Part shown: one piece after another, positions 1-6,641 of the stretch
Position numbering within the stretch: the first letter of the stretch is position 1
Layout: each line of letters opens with the position of its first letter
Assembly (NCBI GenBank): GCA_007127615.1
Contig: SKZB01000442.1
Location: 1-12,027 of the forward strand
Origin: Phycisphaerales bacterium
Lineage (GTDB): Bacteria; Planctomycetota; Phycisphaerae; Phycisphaerales; SM1A02
DNA: 12,027 bases
Reading direction: 5' to 3'
Position numbers and translations under genes: made by a program
The notes under the pieces: generated by a model
The model's database searches: none
The model's input: only the letters and a program-made list of their open reading frames with translations
What the model was told of the DNA's origin: nothing

Positions 1-110
1 AAATGATTGTCGAGGCACTGGAGAATTCGCCGCCGCTTTCGGTCACCATGGCCGAACGCATCGCCAAGCTCCGGCAGTGGGCGCAGAGCCGCTGCGTGCC
101 GGCGGAATGA
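1..110 (+). CDS. 3' end of an unidentified protein gene (partial)
   Basis: An open frame enters from the left edge and stops at TGA 108-110. About 35 residues are visible, ending in AERIAKLRQWAQSRCVPAE. The segment is helical and mixed-charge, which looks like a genuine C-terminus, but it is too short to assign to a family and I do not recognise it. Its frame has no internal stop, and it ends convergently with nrnA, leaving a 73-nt gap with no clear terminator. There are in-frame ATG codons at 3 and 48, but the frame is open to the window edge, so the real start is most likely outside. Confidence is moderate that this is coding and nil for function. Confidence 0.5.
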   Translation, partial: MIVEALENSPPLSVTMAERIAKLRQWAQSRCVPAE

Positions 111-183
111 AAAGTGTCCGTCGTCGCCGGGCGCTCCGGATTTACGCCCACGCGTCTGCTTCGACCCGAGTCGCCGCCCCGAG

Positions 184-1254
184 TCACCCGCTCGGCTTCG
201 GCAGTTTCTCGATCGCTTCCATCAACTGCGCTTTCGCGGCTTCGACCTCAAGTGAGATTCGCGCGCCCGCGGCATGAACGTGTCCCCCCCCGCCGAACTC
301 CTGCGCGAGTTTGTTGACATCGATAAAATCGCCGGCGTCGTACCCCGGTAGCGGCGGTTTGGAGCGAAAGCTGATCTTCGTCAGCTCCGTCTCGGTCTGG
401 GTCAGCATGACCGAGACGCGCACCCGGCCGACGATCATCGGCATGTTCACGACGCCGGTCAGATCCTCCAGCGAGCCGCCGGTGATCTGAAAATCCGTCA
501 GGCGCAGCGTCATGATCGCGACGGTTCCATCGCGCGCGAACTCCATCGAACCGAGCGCGCGGGATTCGAGCGCGAGCCGTTCCGGTCGATGGGTTTCTTC
601 GAGAATCTGGTACAGCGCCGCCTTGTCCACGCCCTGCGCCAGGAGTTTCGCGGCGAGCGCGAACGCTTTCGCATCGGCATTGTTATGTCGAAACCATCCG
701 GTGTCCGTCGCGAGGCCGACGAACAGCGCCTCGGCAATGCTGTTGTCGCCGCCGGTGATTGCGACCTCCATCGCCAGCAGCACGTCGTGCAGCACCGCGG
801 TCGCGGAGGGCTTGCTCGTATCGATGAGCCGCATCGGTGCGATGTCGTCGCCGCGGGCGTGGTGGTCGATCCCCACCACGCGCTCACGGTGTTCCTTCAG
901 CCAGTCACGAATCGGATCAAGTTGGGCCCACGCGCCGGTATCCACCACGATGATCGTGTCGTAATCATCGCCGGGGGGCGTCTCTTCGACCGTGCGAAAC
1001 GGCGTCGGACCGGCGATCAAGCGCAGGTTCGGCTCGATCGGCCCCATGAGAAACATCTCGGCGTCCTTGCCCATGCGATCGTACGCGCGTTTCAGCGCCA
1101 GCATCGATCCGACCGCATCACCATCGGGCTTGGCGTGCGCGAAGATCGCCACCCGCTCGGCCGCGGCCAGCCGATCCGCGACCGCTTCGACCGAAGCGGT
1201 CGATTCGTAAGCGTTCTTCCGTGCCGCAGAAATGGACTCACTCGATTGCGTCAT
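184..1254 (-). CDS. nrnA: DHH/DHHA1 phosphoesterase, NrnA-type oligoribonuclease / pAp phosphatase
   Basis: The 356-residue protein has every DHH-family motif in order: HAKPDGDAVGS (residues 40-50, metal-binding H40, D44, D46), VVDTG (D105), the signature GIDHH (D130-H131-H132), ATDTGWFRH (D184), and a C-terminal DHHA1 domain with GGGGHVHAAG at 321-330. Family members of this size are cytoplasmic Mn-dependent enzymes that degrade 2-5 nt RNAs and dephosphorylate 3'-phosphoadenosine 5'-phosphate. Length and order fit NrnA well, and RecJ is excluded by size. The gene follows ribF by 32 nt on the same strand, a neighbourhood also seen in other bacteria. ATG 1254 has no Shine-Dalgarno. A TAATCT hexamer ends 7 nt before it, so the gene may also be made from its own leaderless transcript. 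RNA and pAp specificity cannot be separated from sequence alone. Confidence 0.93.
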   Translation of the reverse strand: MTQSSESISAARKNAYESTASVEAVADRLAAAERVAIFAHAKPDGDAVGSMLALKRAYDRMGKDAEMFLMGPIEPNLRLIAGPTPFRTVEETPPGDDYDTIIVVDTGAWAQLDPIRDWLKEHRERVVGIDHHARGDDIAPMRLIDTSKPSATAVLHDVLLAMEVAITGGDNSIAEALFVGLATDTGWFRHNNADAKAFALAAKLLAQGVDKAALYQILEETHRPERLALESRALGSMEFARDGTVAIMTLRLTDFQITGGSLEDLTGVVNMPMIVGRVRVSVMLTQTETELTKISFRSKPPLPGYDAGDFIDVNKLAQEFGGGGHVHAAGARISLEVEAAKAQLMEAIEKLPKPSG

Positions 1255-1261
1255 GTTGTTG

Positions 1262-1290
1262 AGATTACCACGAAGAACGCTGGTTTTCAG
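1262..1290 (-). promoter_or_regulatory. Candidate promoter of nrnA, leaderless type
   Basis: Read on the minus strand: CTGAAA (1290-1285), a 17-nt spacer, TAATCT (1267-1262), then 7 nt to the nrnA ATG. The -35 overlaps the ribF stop codon. Spacing is ideal for a sigma-70 promoter, and transcription would begin at or next to the start codon. Each hexamer is only a partial match to consensus. The main support is the same arrangement at other gene starts in this window. Confidence 0.4.
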
Positions 1291-2279
1291 ACCCGCGCCG
1301 GTGCGCCGGCGGGGATACGCGCCGAAACAAGTTCCCGGGTCGCGGCGATGTCCCTTTCCAGTTGATCCGTCAGACCCTGGACATCCCGGTAGACGAGCTG
1401 ATCACGCAGCCAGTTCCGGAACTGTAGCTCGATCGGCCAGCCGTAGTCGTCCAGCGGCCCGTCCCAGTCCAGCAGGTGCGCTTCGCAGATCCGGGGGTGT
1501 TCTCCGAAGGTCGGCTTGGTGCCGATACTGATCGCCGCGGCATACCACGGACCCGCTTGCGCGCGTTCCTCTCCGTCCACGCGCCGCGCCCTTCCGGCGT
1601 AGATGCCGTCCTTCGGCAGCATCAGATCGCCGTGATCGAGATTCGCCGTCGGCACATTGAGCGTCCTTCCGCGCTGCTCGCCCTGAACCACCCGGCCCGT
1701 CAGTTCATACGGCCGGCCGAGCAGCCTGGCGGCATCTTCCACCCGGCCGTACTTGAGCAGCCAGCGGATCAGTGAACTGCTCACCCGAATCACCGACTGA
1801 TCGCGCAGAGCGCGCTCCACGGGATCGACCACGATCACCCGGTAACCGTGCGCACCAGCGCGTTCGCGCAGAAAATCAACCGAGCCGGCCCGGTTGCGGC
1901 CGAACCGAAAATCTTCACCCTCGACGATCACGGCCGGCTGGAAGCGTTGCACCAGCCGGTCCAGAAAGTCCTCGGCCTCGAGCGCGAGAAATTCCCGGGT
2001 CGGGGTGAGCTGAATGACCTCATCCGCGCCGAGTTCACGCAGCCGGCGTTCTCGCTGCGGGAAGGTGCTGAGCCGGGCCGGCGCCGCTTCGGGGCGCAGC
2101 CGGGTGAGCGGATGCGGATCGAACACGAGGGCGACGACCCGGCCGTCAGCGCCGACGGTTTCCCGCGCCGTGGAGATCAGCGCCGCGTGCCCCTCGTGCA
2201 CGCCGTCAAAGTTGCCGATCGTGACTGCCGTCGCCGGACGGCCTTCGGCCCGTTCATTGGATGCATCATGATTCATCAT
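1287..2279 (-). CDS. ribF: Bifunctional riboflavin kinase / FAD synthetase
   Basis: This 330-residue protein makes FMN from riboflavin and then FAD from FMN, both using ATP, in the cytoplasm. The N-terminal nucleotidyltransferase domain shows IGNFDGVHEGH (residues 21-31), FDPHP (53-57), GEDFRFG (121-127) and the SSSLIR motif (167-172, the family's ISST.IR). The C-terminal kinase domain shows RGRTLNVPTANL (203-214, the PTAN motif) and GIYAG (225-229). The total length is normal for RibF. Two ATGs stand side by side (2279 and 2276). I keep the first because it lies 7 nt from a TATCGT -10 element; no Shine-Dalgarno is visible. nrnA follows 32 nt downstream. The product supplies FAD to enzymes such as the oxidoreductase at 6642. 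The assignment is secure. Confidence 0.96.
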   Translation of the reverse strand: MMNHDASNERAEGRPATAVTIGNFDGVHEGHAALISTARETVGADGRVVALVFDPHPLTRLRPEAAPARLSTFPQRERRLRELGADEVIQLTPTREFLALEAEDFLDRLVQRFQPAVIVEGEDFRFGRNRAGSVDFLRERAGAHGYRVIVVDPVERALRDQSVIRVSSSLIRWLLKYGRVEDAARLLGRPYELTGRVVQGEQRGRTLNVPTANLDHGDLMLPKDGIYAGRARRVDGEERAQAGPWYAAAISIGTKPTFGEHPRICEAHLLDWDGPLDDYGWPIELQFRNWLRDQLVYRDVQGLTDQLERDIAATRELVSARIPAGAPARV

Positions 2280-2286
2280 CGGTCAT

Positions 2287-2315
2287 ACGATAGGAAACCG
2301 AACGTCACGAGCCAA
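2287..2315 (-). promoter_or_regulatory. Candidate promoter of ribF, leaderless type
   Basis: On the minus strand: TTGGCT (2315-2310), exactly 17 nt, TATCGT (2292-2287), then 7 nt to the first ribF ATG. The -35 shares TTGGC with the tRNA-Val promoter. Start of transcription would fall about at the ATG, which fits the absence of a ribosome binding site. Confidence 0.5.
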
Positions 2316-2413
2316 GAAGAGATCGCGGGAGATGACCCGAAGGATCAGCCGGAACTGGGGGTGATCCGATCGGGCCGGTCCTTCCGATCCGGATTCGGAG
2401 TCGGGCTGCCGCC

Positions 2414-2441
2414 TTGATTCGGTCAAGAAATCGGCTATCCT
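2414..2441 (+). promoter_or_regulatory. Candidate promoter of tRNA-Ala
   Basis: TTGATT (2414-2419), 16 nt, TATCCT (2436-2441). Each hexamer has four consensus bases. Transcription would start near 2448, giving a 5' leader of about 60 nt to be removed by RNase P. It is the only good pair I see in the 231-nt gap between ribF and the tRNA; the rest of that gap holds the ribF promoter and nothing else I can name. Confidence 0.4.
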
Positions 2442-2510
2442 GCCCGAATCGTTCGAAGGTTGACCGGTAGTGACTGCCTCCAAGGCAAAGACCGGCCGAC
2501 CCGACAATCA

Positions 2511-2583
2511 GGGGCTGTAGCTCAGTTGGGAGAGCGCCTGCATGGCATGCAGGAGGTCGTCGGTTCAAGTCCGATCAGCTCCA
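2511..2583 (+). tRNA. tRNA-Ala (anticodon GGC)
   Basis: A 73-nt complete cloverleaf. The acceptor GGGGCTG pairs with CAGCTCC and contains the G3-U70 wobble that is the alanine identity signal. The D arm has the usual AGTTGGGA loop. The anticodon stem CCTGC/GCAGG encloses ATGGCAT, with GGC at 2544-2546. The T stem GTCGG/CCGAT has TTCAAGT as loop. The discriminator is A2583, followed by CTA, so CCA is not encoded and must be added after transcription. It reads GCC and GCU codons. Confidence 0.98.
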
Positions 2584-3005
2584 CTACTCATTCGCTCAAC
2601 AGAGCGGCTGAATTACGGGATTCCGGTGCCCGTCCACCCGTCAATTGGACGACGTACGGCTTCACGCCTGGAACTTCCAGAGCGGGGAAGCGGAGCCACG
2701 GGCAAGCAGAGCCGCGGCGAAGAGTCGCCCGAAGGAATTCCGTTTCGCCGGCCCGTCTGTTCACGACCGCCCTGGTCTGGATCATGCGGACAGTCCTGGC
2801 CCCCGACCGAACAACGCTTCGAATCGATGCCGACGCGTGAAAACCCGCAAAGTTCAGCCGGGCAGGTGCACCCGCGGCACAAAATGCGGCGCAGCATCCG
2901 ACCGCGCCGAATCGCACTGATTCGCACGATGACGAGAAGCCGCTTGGTTTGCCGGAGATTCGCAGCGCGACGCGAGGAAGCGCGAAGCGGTGCAGCGTGG
3001 AGGAA
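2584..3005. other. Gene-free 422-nt spacer between two tRNA genes
   Basis: Open frames here run through one or both tRNA genes and resemble no protein family, so I read the stretch as non-coding. Two small structures are visible. One is a 5-bp stem CGCTC-AACA-GAGCG at 2593-2606 just after tRNA-Ala, without a T-tract. The other is a perfect 13-nt palindrome CTGGAACTTCCAG at 2668-2680. Neither can be given a function. The two tRNAs point toward each other, so both transcripts must end in this spacer. Confidence 0.5.
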
Positions 3006-3079
3006 TGGGCCATACTGGACTCGAACCAGTGACCTCTTGTGTGTCATACAAGCGCGCTAGCCAACTGCGCCAATGGCCC
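3006..3079 (-). tRNA. tRNA-Val (anticodon GAC)
   Basis: A 74-nt complete cloverleaf on the minus strand. The acceptor GGGCCAT pairs fully with ATGGCCC. The D stem is GCGC/GCGC with loop AGTTGGCTA. The anticodon stem CTTGT/ACAAG encloses ATGACAC, with GAC at 3045-3043. The T stem ACTGG/CCAGT has loop TTCGAGT. The discriminator is A (complement of 3006). The next bases are TTC, so CCA is not encoded. It reads GUC and GUU codons. Confidence 0.98.
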
Positions 3080-3090
3080 TGCAGGCGAGG

Positions 3091-3119
3091 AGTATAGACC
3101 GAAAGCGGCGGATCGCCAA
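3091..3119 (-). promoter_or_regulatory. Promoter of tRNA-Val
   Basis: On the minus strand: TTGGCG (3119-3114), exactly 17 nt, TATACT (3096-3091). This is the strongest -10 in the window, with five of six consensus bases. Transcription would start near 3084, only about 5 nt before the mature tRNA 5' end. The 12-bp repeat array A begins 7 bp upstream of the -35. Confidence 0.65.
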
Positions 3120-3125
3120 GTCCCC

Positions 3126-3188
3126 GGGCATCGCGTCCGGCCGGGCATCGGGCCGGGCATCTGGGTGGGTATCTTGCCGGGCATCGGG
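3126..3188. repeat. 12-bp direct repeat array A (GGGCATC core)
   Basis: GGGCATC or the near copy GGGTATC occurs at 3126, 3143, 3155, 3167 and 3179. The last four start exactly 12 bp apart, and the first is offset by 17 bp. The minus-strand consensus is GATGCCCGGCCC. The array is AT-poor and lies just upstream of the tRNA-Val promoter. It is far too short and too regular to be CRISPR. It may be replication slippage, or a row of protein-binding sites next to the promoter. Confidence 0.75.
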
Positions 3189-3248
3189 AAAGAAGCGAAC
3201 GATCGATAAGAAACCCGCCGGATCGTCCGCGCCCGGAAGCTCATCCGC

Positions 3249-3344
3249 GGTCAGACCCGCATTCACTCGCAACGTCACTTGTACCTTCACCTGGGCCTTC
3301 ACCGGCACTATCACTGGCGCCGTCATTTCCACCATCACTCGCGC
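3249..3344. repeat. 12-bp degenerate direct repeat array B (nnTCAC core)
   Basis: Units of 12 bp start at 3261, 3273, 3285, 3297, 3309, 3321 and 3333. All have TCA at unit positions 3-5, and six of the seven read TCAC (the 3321 unit reads TCAT). A weaker eighth unit begins at 3249. The last unit contains the stop codon of the acylase gene. The period equals that of array A, but the consensus is different. Changes between units are many, so the array is old or under a looser constraint than sequence identity. Confidence 0.7.
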
Positions 3345-5692
3345 GGACGGAGGGTCTCGCCGGATCTCGCCTCACCGGAGAGCAGCGGCATCGGCCGGCC
3401 CTCCAACCAGGCATCAAAGTGATCCCGGTAGTGTGGTGACCGCGGATCCCCGGACTGACCGGCGGGCAGATTGACCAGGCCGGACTGCTCGCGGCCGGGG
3501 GCGACGACGATCCGGCAGCTGACCCCGAACCCCCGCCCCGCCACGCGGATGGCAGATGAATGTCCGGGATGCGGCGCGGCGGGCAGGTTGAGCCGATCGC
3601 CGCCGCCGGGAATCATGCCGGCAATGGGATGCTCCGCGATCAGGGTGTTCACCTCCCCCCAGGCGTGCCGGAGCGCCTCCGCCTCCGCCGCGGCCTCAAC
3701 CGTCTGCAGAATCGTCGTCTCTATCAGCTCTTCCCACGAGCTCCAGCGCGGCCCGAGCAGGTGTTCCGGCCGCTCGGTCAGGAGTTGTCGCGTGGGCGTT
3801 TCCCGGTTGAACCAATGGTAATGAAGACGGCGGTGCTTGACCCGGCCCACTTCCACGATCGGCAGGATCGCCTGCTGCCGGAGATGGTCTCTGATCCGGA
3901 GGAGCAGCGGAAGGCCACGGCTCTCCGGTTCGGCGCGGCCGTCCCAGGCGCGCACTTCCTCCAGTGCCTTCGCGATCACGCCGGCCCGGGCCTCACTCTC
4001 CGGATTGAAGTTCGCCAGCGTCCGCGCGGTCAGCTCGGCGTAGAAGTCCATCACTTCCACCCGCGAATCGAGCTGCATGGCGTACAGATCTTCTTCGCCG
4101 AAGGTCTCCTGCCGCGCGAGCAGGTTCGCAATGCGGCGGGCGCGGCTCGCATCGGCCCAGATGCCCCCGACGATCCGCGCCCGTTCCAGCGGCATCGCCC
4201 GGTTGTTGGCCGTCAGCAGAACCCCCCGGGGCGGGTCGACGATCATCGGCCGGTCGTCCTCATCGATGGGACCCTCCCAGCCGATCTCCCCCCCCGCCCA
4301 CGACTCCGCAAAGCGCCCACTGAAACCGGCGCGCCGGGGCAGATAGCCGGAGGTCACCCAGCCGATGCGCCCGTCGCGCGAGGCGAGCAGCACATTCTGG
4401 GCCGGTCCGTACCAACCGCGCATGATTTCGATGCCGTCCTCGAGCGTCTTCGCATGGGCCATGCGCATCAGATCCAGATTCACCATCTCGGGATGCAGCG
4501 CGGTCCACTTCAGAACCACCAACCGTTCGAGCAGATGATCTTCACTCACCACGCCCCAGCGGGTGGTGCGCAAAGTCAATCGTTCCGTGCCCCCACCACG
4601 GATCGTGATTTCCTCGACGAGTTCGCCGAACGGTTCGGCTCCGTCCGGCGTGAGATACTTCTCGGCATCATCGGGGTCGGTCTCGACGAGGATGAGGTCC
4701 TGAAAATCCCCCATCATGTTGGTAACGCCCCAGGCGAGATGGCCGTTGCTTCCGATGATGATCGCCGGCGCGCCCGGCATCGTCATGCCGTGCCACTCAC
4801 CCTCATCCCAGGCGAGACTCGCGCGGTGCCAGACGCCGGGCAGCGAAAGCCCGAGGTGCGGATCATTGACGAGAATCGCCGCCTCACCGTTCGCGCTGCG
4901 CGATGCGTCCACCGCCCAGTTGTTCGATCCCGGCGCGTTCGGAAGCGCCGGCAGGACGTCCTGCGCAAAGAGCGAATCGGAACCCGATGAATCAATCAGG
5001 TGGGCATGGTCACGCAGGTCGAAGACGTCCGGGCCGGGAATCTCACGCGGGGAGTGACGGCTCGGTGAGCCGTCGGCCAGGGTGTCGAACAATCCAACAT
5101 CCGTCAGGAGGAAGTCGACGAGCGGACCGGGGAAGACGTCGCGCAAAAGCGTCGCCTGTCGCTCGAAACCGGCTTCCATATGCAGCATATCGAACATGAG
5201 CAGCATGTTCAGGACGGTGTCTTCGGGTTTCCACGAGGTGACTTCGAGATTGAGTGAGGCGTACTCGAACGGCTTCTGCTCCATCTCCGCGAGGGCATCA
5301 TTCACGCCGTCGGCATAGCGCTGAAGAATGGCGAGTTCATCGTCCCCGAGATTCGCGACAACCTGCTGCGCGACATGACGGAAGCGATACCGCCGGTATT
5401 CGCGGTCGGATTGAAGCATCGATCGACCGAAGAGCTCGGCCAGTTCGCCCGCCGCGAGACGCCGCATGCCGTCCATCTGAAAGTAACGATCCTGGGCGTG
5501 AACCCGGCCGAGCGCGTAGATCGCATCACCGAACGACTCCGCGGTGATTCGCGGCACGGCGTACTCATCGCGTTCAATCGTCACTTCTGCCGAAACCGGC
5601 GCCGCCACGATGCTCCGATCATTCGGCTCGGGGGCGAGGCAGGCCGGTGCGATCGCAGCGACCAACGGAACCAGATTGGTCATCGTGTTCAT
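3335..5692 (-). CDS. Penicillin acylase family (peptidase S45) Ntn-hydrolase, exported
   Basis: The 785-residue precursor begins with a signal-like segment (MNTMTNLVPLVAAIAPACLA, probable cleavage near residue 20), so the enzyme should act in the periplasm. Residues about 40-90 carry the family's RDEYAVPRI and GRVHAQDRYFQMD motifs. Self-cleavage should occur at Gly255-Ser256 in APGSNNWAVD, freeing Ser256 as N-terminal nucleophile. LVNDPHL (274-280) and GSNGHLAWGVTN (314-325) follow. Asn496 in TANNRA lies 240 residues after the nucleophile, matching beta-Asn241 of E. coli penicillin G acylase. The C-terminus has the typical GQSGDP-SPHY. Such enzymes hydrolyse amides including beta-lactam side chains and acyl-homoserine lactones; the substrate cannot be read from sequence. 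It lies 60 nt after comF and likely has its own -10. The stop overlaps repeat array B. Confidence 0.94.
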   Translation of the reverse strand: MNTMTNLVPLVAAIAPACLAPEPNDRSIVAAPVSAEVTIERDEYAVPRITAESFGDAIYALGRVHAQDRYFQMDGMRRLAAGELAELFGRSMLQSDREYRRYRFRHVAQQVVANLGDDELAILQRYADGVNDALAEMEQKPFEYASLNLEVTSWKPEDTVLNMLLMFDMLHMEAGFERQATLLRDVFPGPLVDFLLTDVGLFDTLADGSPSRHSPREIPGPDVFDLRDHAHLIDSSGSDSLFAQDVLPALPNAPGSNNWAVDASRSANGEAAILVNDPHLGLSLPGVWHRASLAWDEGEWHGMTMPGAPAIIIGSNGHLAWGVTNMMGDFQDLILVETDPDDAEKYLTPDGAEPFGELVEEITIRGGGTERLTLRTTRWGVVSEDHLLERLVVLKWTALHPEMVNLDLMRMAHAKTLEDGIEIMRGWYGPAQNVLLASRDGRIGWVTSGYLPRRAGFSGRFAESWAGGEIGWEGPIDEDDRPMIVDPPRGVLLTANNRAMPLERARIVGGIWADASRARRIANLLARQETFGEEDLYAMQLDSRVEVMDFYAELTARTLANFNPESEARAGVIAKALEEVRAWDGRAEPESRGLPLLLRIRDHLRQQAILPIVEVGRVKHRRLHYHWFNRETPTRQLLTERPEHLLGPRWSSWEELIETTILQTVEAAAEAEALRHAWGEVNTLIAEHPIAGMIPGGGDRLNLPAAPHPGHSSAIRVAGRGFGVSCRIVVAPGREQSGLVNLPAGQSGDPRSPHYRDHFDAWLEGRPMPLLSGEARSGETLRPRE

Positions 5693-5698
5693 ACCCGA

Positions 5699-5704
5699 AT
5701 GCTA
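5699..5704 (-). promoter_or_regulatory. Candidate -10 element of the acylase gene
   Basis: TAGCAT on the minus strand ends 6 nt before the acylase ATG at 5692. No Shine-Dalgarno is visible and no convincing -35 lies 16-18 nt upstream. The position repeats the leaderless layout seen at ribF and nrnA. Confidence 0.3.
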
Positions 5705-5752
5705 CCCGGTTGCGGGGCGATCCGGGTCCGGGGTTTCGAATCCCGCATGCCC

Positions 5753-6511
5753 CTACTCCGCGCGACCTCGACGGGCCGGTTCATCGGCGACCGCGATCAC
5801 GGCGCCGAGAATCATGCGGGGGCGAAGCGGACGGAGCCGCCGCGCGGCCGCCCGCAGCGTCGAGCCGGTCGTACGCACATCATCGATCAGAATCAGGTCG
5901 AGGTCTTCAAGCGGCCAGCCGCCCGGCCGAAAACGCTGGCCCATACCGCGGTGGGCATTGCGTCGTCGATCGGCCCGCGGGAGTTGCGTCTGCGGCAGGC
6001 CGGGCCGGCGCGCAAGCACTTTGGCGAGGGGCGCGTCCAGCACCTTCGCCACGGCCCGGGCGATGACCGCCGTATGATCGATGCCGCGAAACACGCGGCG
6101 CGTCCACGGCATCGGAATGGGAATCACCACCGCCCGCTCACGATCGATCTCTTCCGAAGCGCTCAGCGCTTCGCCGAGGCGGTGACCAAGGTACGCGCCC
6201 ATCGGCCCCCATCGCTCGTACTTCACGCCCTTCACCCAATCGCGCAGCGGGGCTTCGTAGGCGCCAAGCCGTACGATCCGGTCCGTTCCCACCGTCTGGC
6301 CGCGACAGTGGCCGCAGCCGGTGATGGTGGCTTCACCCGGCCCCACCGACGATCCGCACCGGCTGCAGTAGGCATCGGGGCGGTCCGCCCGCCAGCCGGC
6401 CTGTTCGACGGCTTCCGACGGTCCGGGTCGCAATCGCCCGATCCAGAAGCCGGCCAGTTGATCGAGTTCCTGCGCCGTCCGCGCGATTGCCCGCCGAAAA
6501 TTCACCGCCAT
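5753..6511 (-). CDS. comF: ComF family phosphoribosyltransferase-like protein
   Basis: With the ATG at 6511 the protein has 252 residues, normal for ComF. A zinc ribbon uses C49-x2-C52 and C66-x2-C69. GVKYERWGPMGAYLG (95-109) and PIPMPWTRRVFRG-DH (131-146) are typical of the family. DLILIDDVRTTGSTL (205-219) is the 13-residue PRPP-binding motif with its paired acidic residues. ComF (ComFC) proteins are cytosolic and help natural transformation; they are widespread also in species not known to take up DNA, and the biochemical reaction is unsettled. No other competence gene is in this window. I prefer the ATG because GGGAG lies 7 nt before it. An in-frame TTG at 6577 would add 22 residues that do not look conserved and sits 6 nt after a TATCAT element. 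Confidence 0.88.
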   Translation of the reverse strand: MAVNFRRAIARTAQELDQLAGFWIGRLRPGPSEAVEQAGWRADRPDAYCSRCGSSVGPGEATITGCGHCRGQTVGTDRIVRLGAYEAPLRDWVKGVKYERWGPMGAYLGHRLGEALSASEEIDRERAVVIPIPMPWTRRVFRGIDHTAVIARAVAKVLDAPLAKVLARRPGLPQTQLPRADRRRNAHRGMGQRFRPGGWPLEDLDLILIDDVRTTGSTLRAAARRLRPLRPRMILGAVIAVADEPARRGRAE

Positions 6512-6583
6512 CGGCACGCTCCCGGAAAAATGATCCCCGAACACGATTCCCGAACACGAGACTCCGTCACGCTCCAACCCGTC

Positions 6584-6589
6584 ATGATA
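6584..6589 (-). promoter_or_regulatory. Candidate -10 element of comF
   Basis: TATCAT on the minus strand has five of six consensus bases. It predicts transcription starting around 6577, giving a leader of about 66 nt before the preferred ATG, or none if the TTG at 6577 is used. The -35 region is poor. It stands back to back with the -10 of the rightward oxidoreductase gene. Confidence 0.35.
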
Positions 6590-6626
6590 CCCGGGATGAC
6601 GGGATGAAGAACCGAACGGCGCGGGC

Positions 6627-6632
6627 TACCAT
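6627..6632 (+). promoter_or_regulatory. Candidate -10 element of the DadA-like gene
   Basis: TACCAT ends 9 nt before the ATG at 6642. The sequence 17 nt upstream is ATGAAG, a weak -35. No Shine-Dalgarno precedes the gene, so a very short or absent leader is likely. Confidence 0.3.
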
Positions 6633-6641
6633 GCCGGTGCC

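Noticed and set aside
129..149. Terminator hairpin between the first gene and nrnA (GGGCG/CGCCC)
   Set aside because: Five base pairs with an 11-nt loop and no T-tract on either side is what GC-rich DNA gives by chance.
589..1365. Plus-strand frame of 258 codons opposite nrnA
   Set aside because: It is antisense to the DHH motifs of nrnA and ends beyond its start; no family resemblance.
2593..2606. Intrinsic terminator after tRNA-Ala (CGCTC-AACA-GAGCG)
   Set aside because: The stem is only 5 bp and is followed by GCTGAATT, not a T-run, so termination here is not supported.
2542..3060. Plus-strand frame spanning both tRNA genes
   Set aside because: Its start lies inside tRNA-Ala and its end inside tRNA-Val; the residues between show no protein-like pattern.
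3126..3344. CRISPR array
   Set aside because: Units are 12 bp and contiguous, without unique spacers, and no cas gene is near.
3560..4990. Long open frame (476 codons) on the plus strand opposite the acylase gene
   Set aside because: It lies wholly antisense to a gene with full family motifs, is rich in Arg/His/Pro as expected from GC-rich antisense frames, and shows no domain.
5375..6607. Plus-strand frame of 410 codons across the acylase start and comF
   Set aside because: It is antisense to two well-supported genes and crosses their intergenic promoter region; the composition is that of a shadow.
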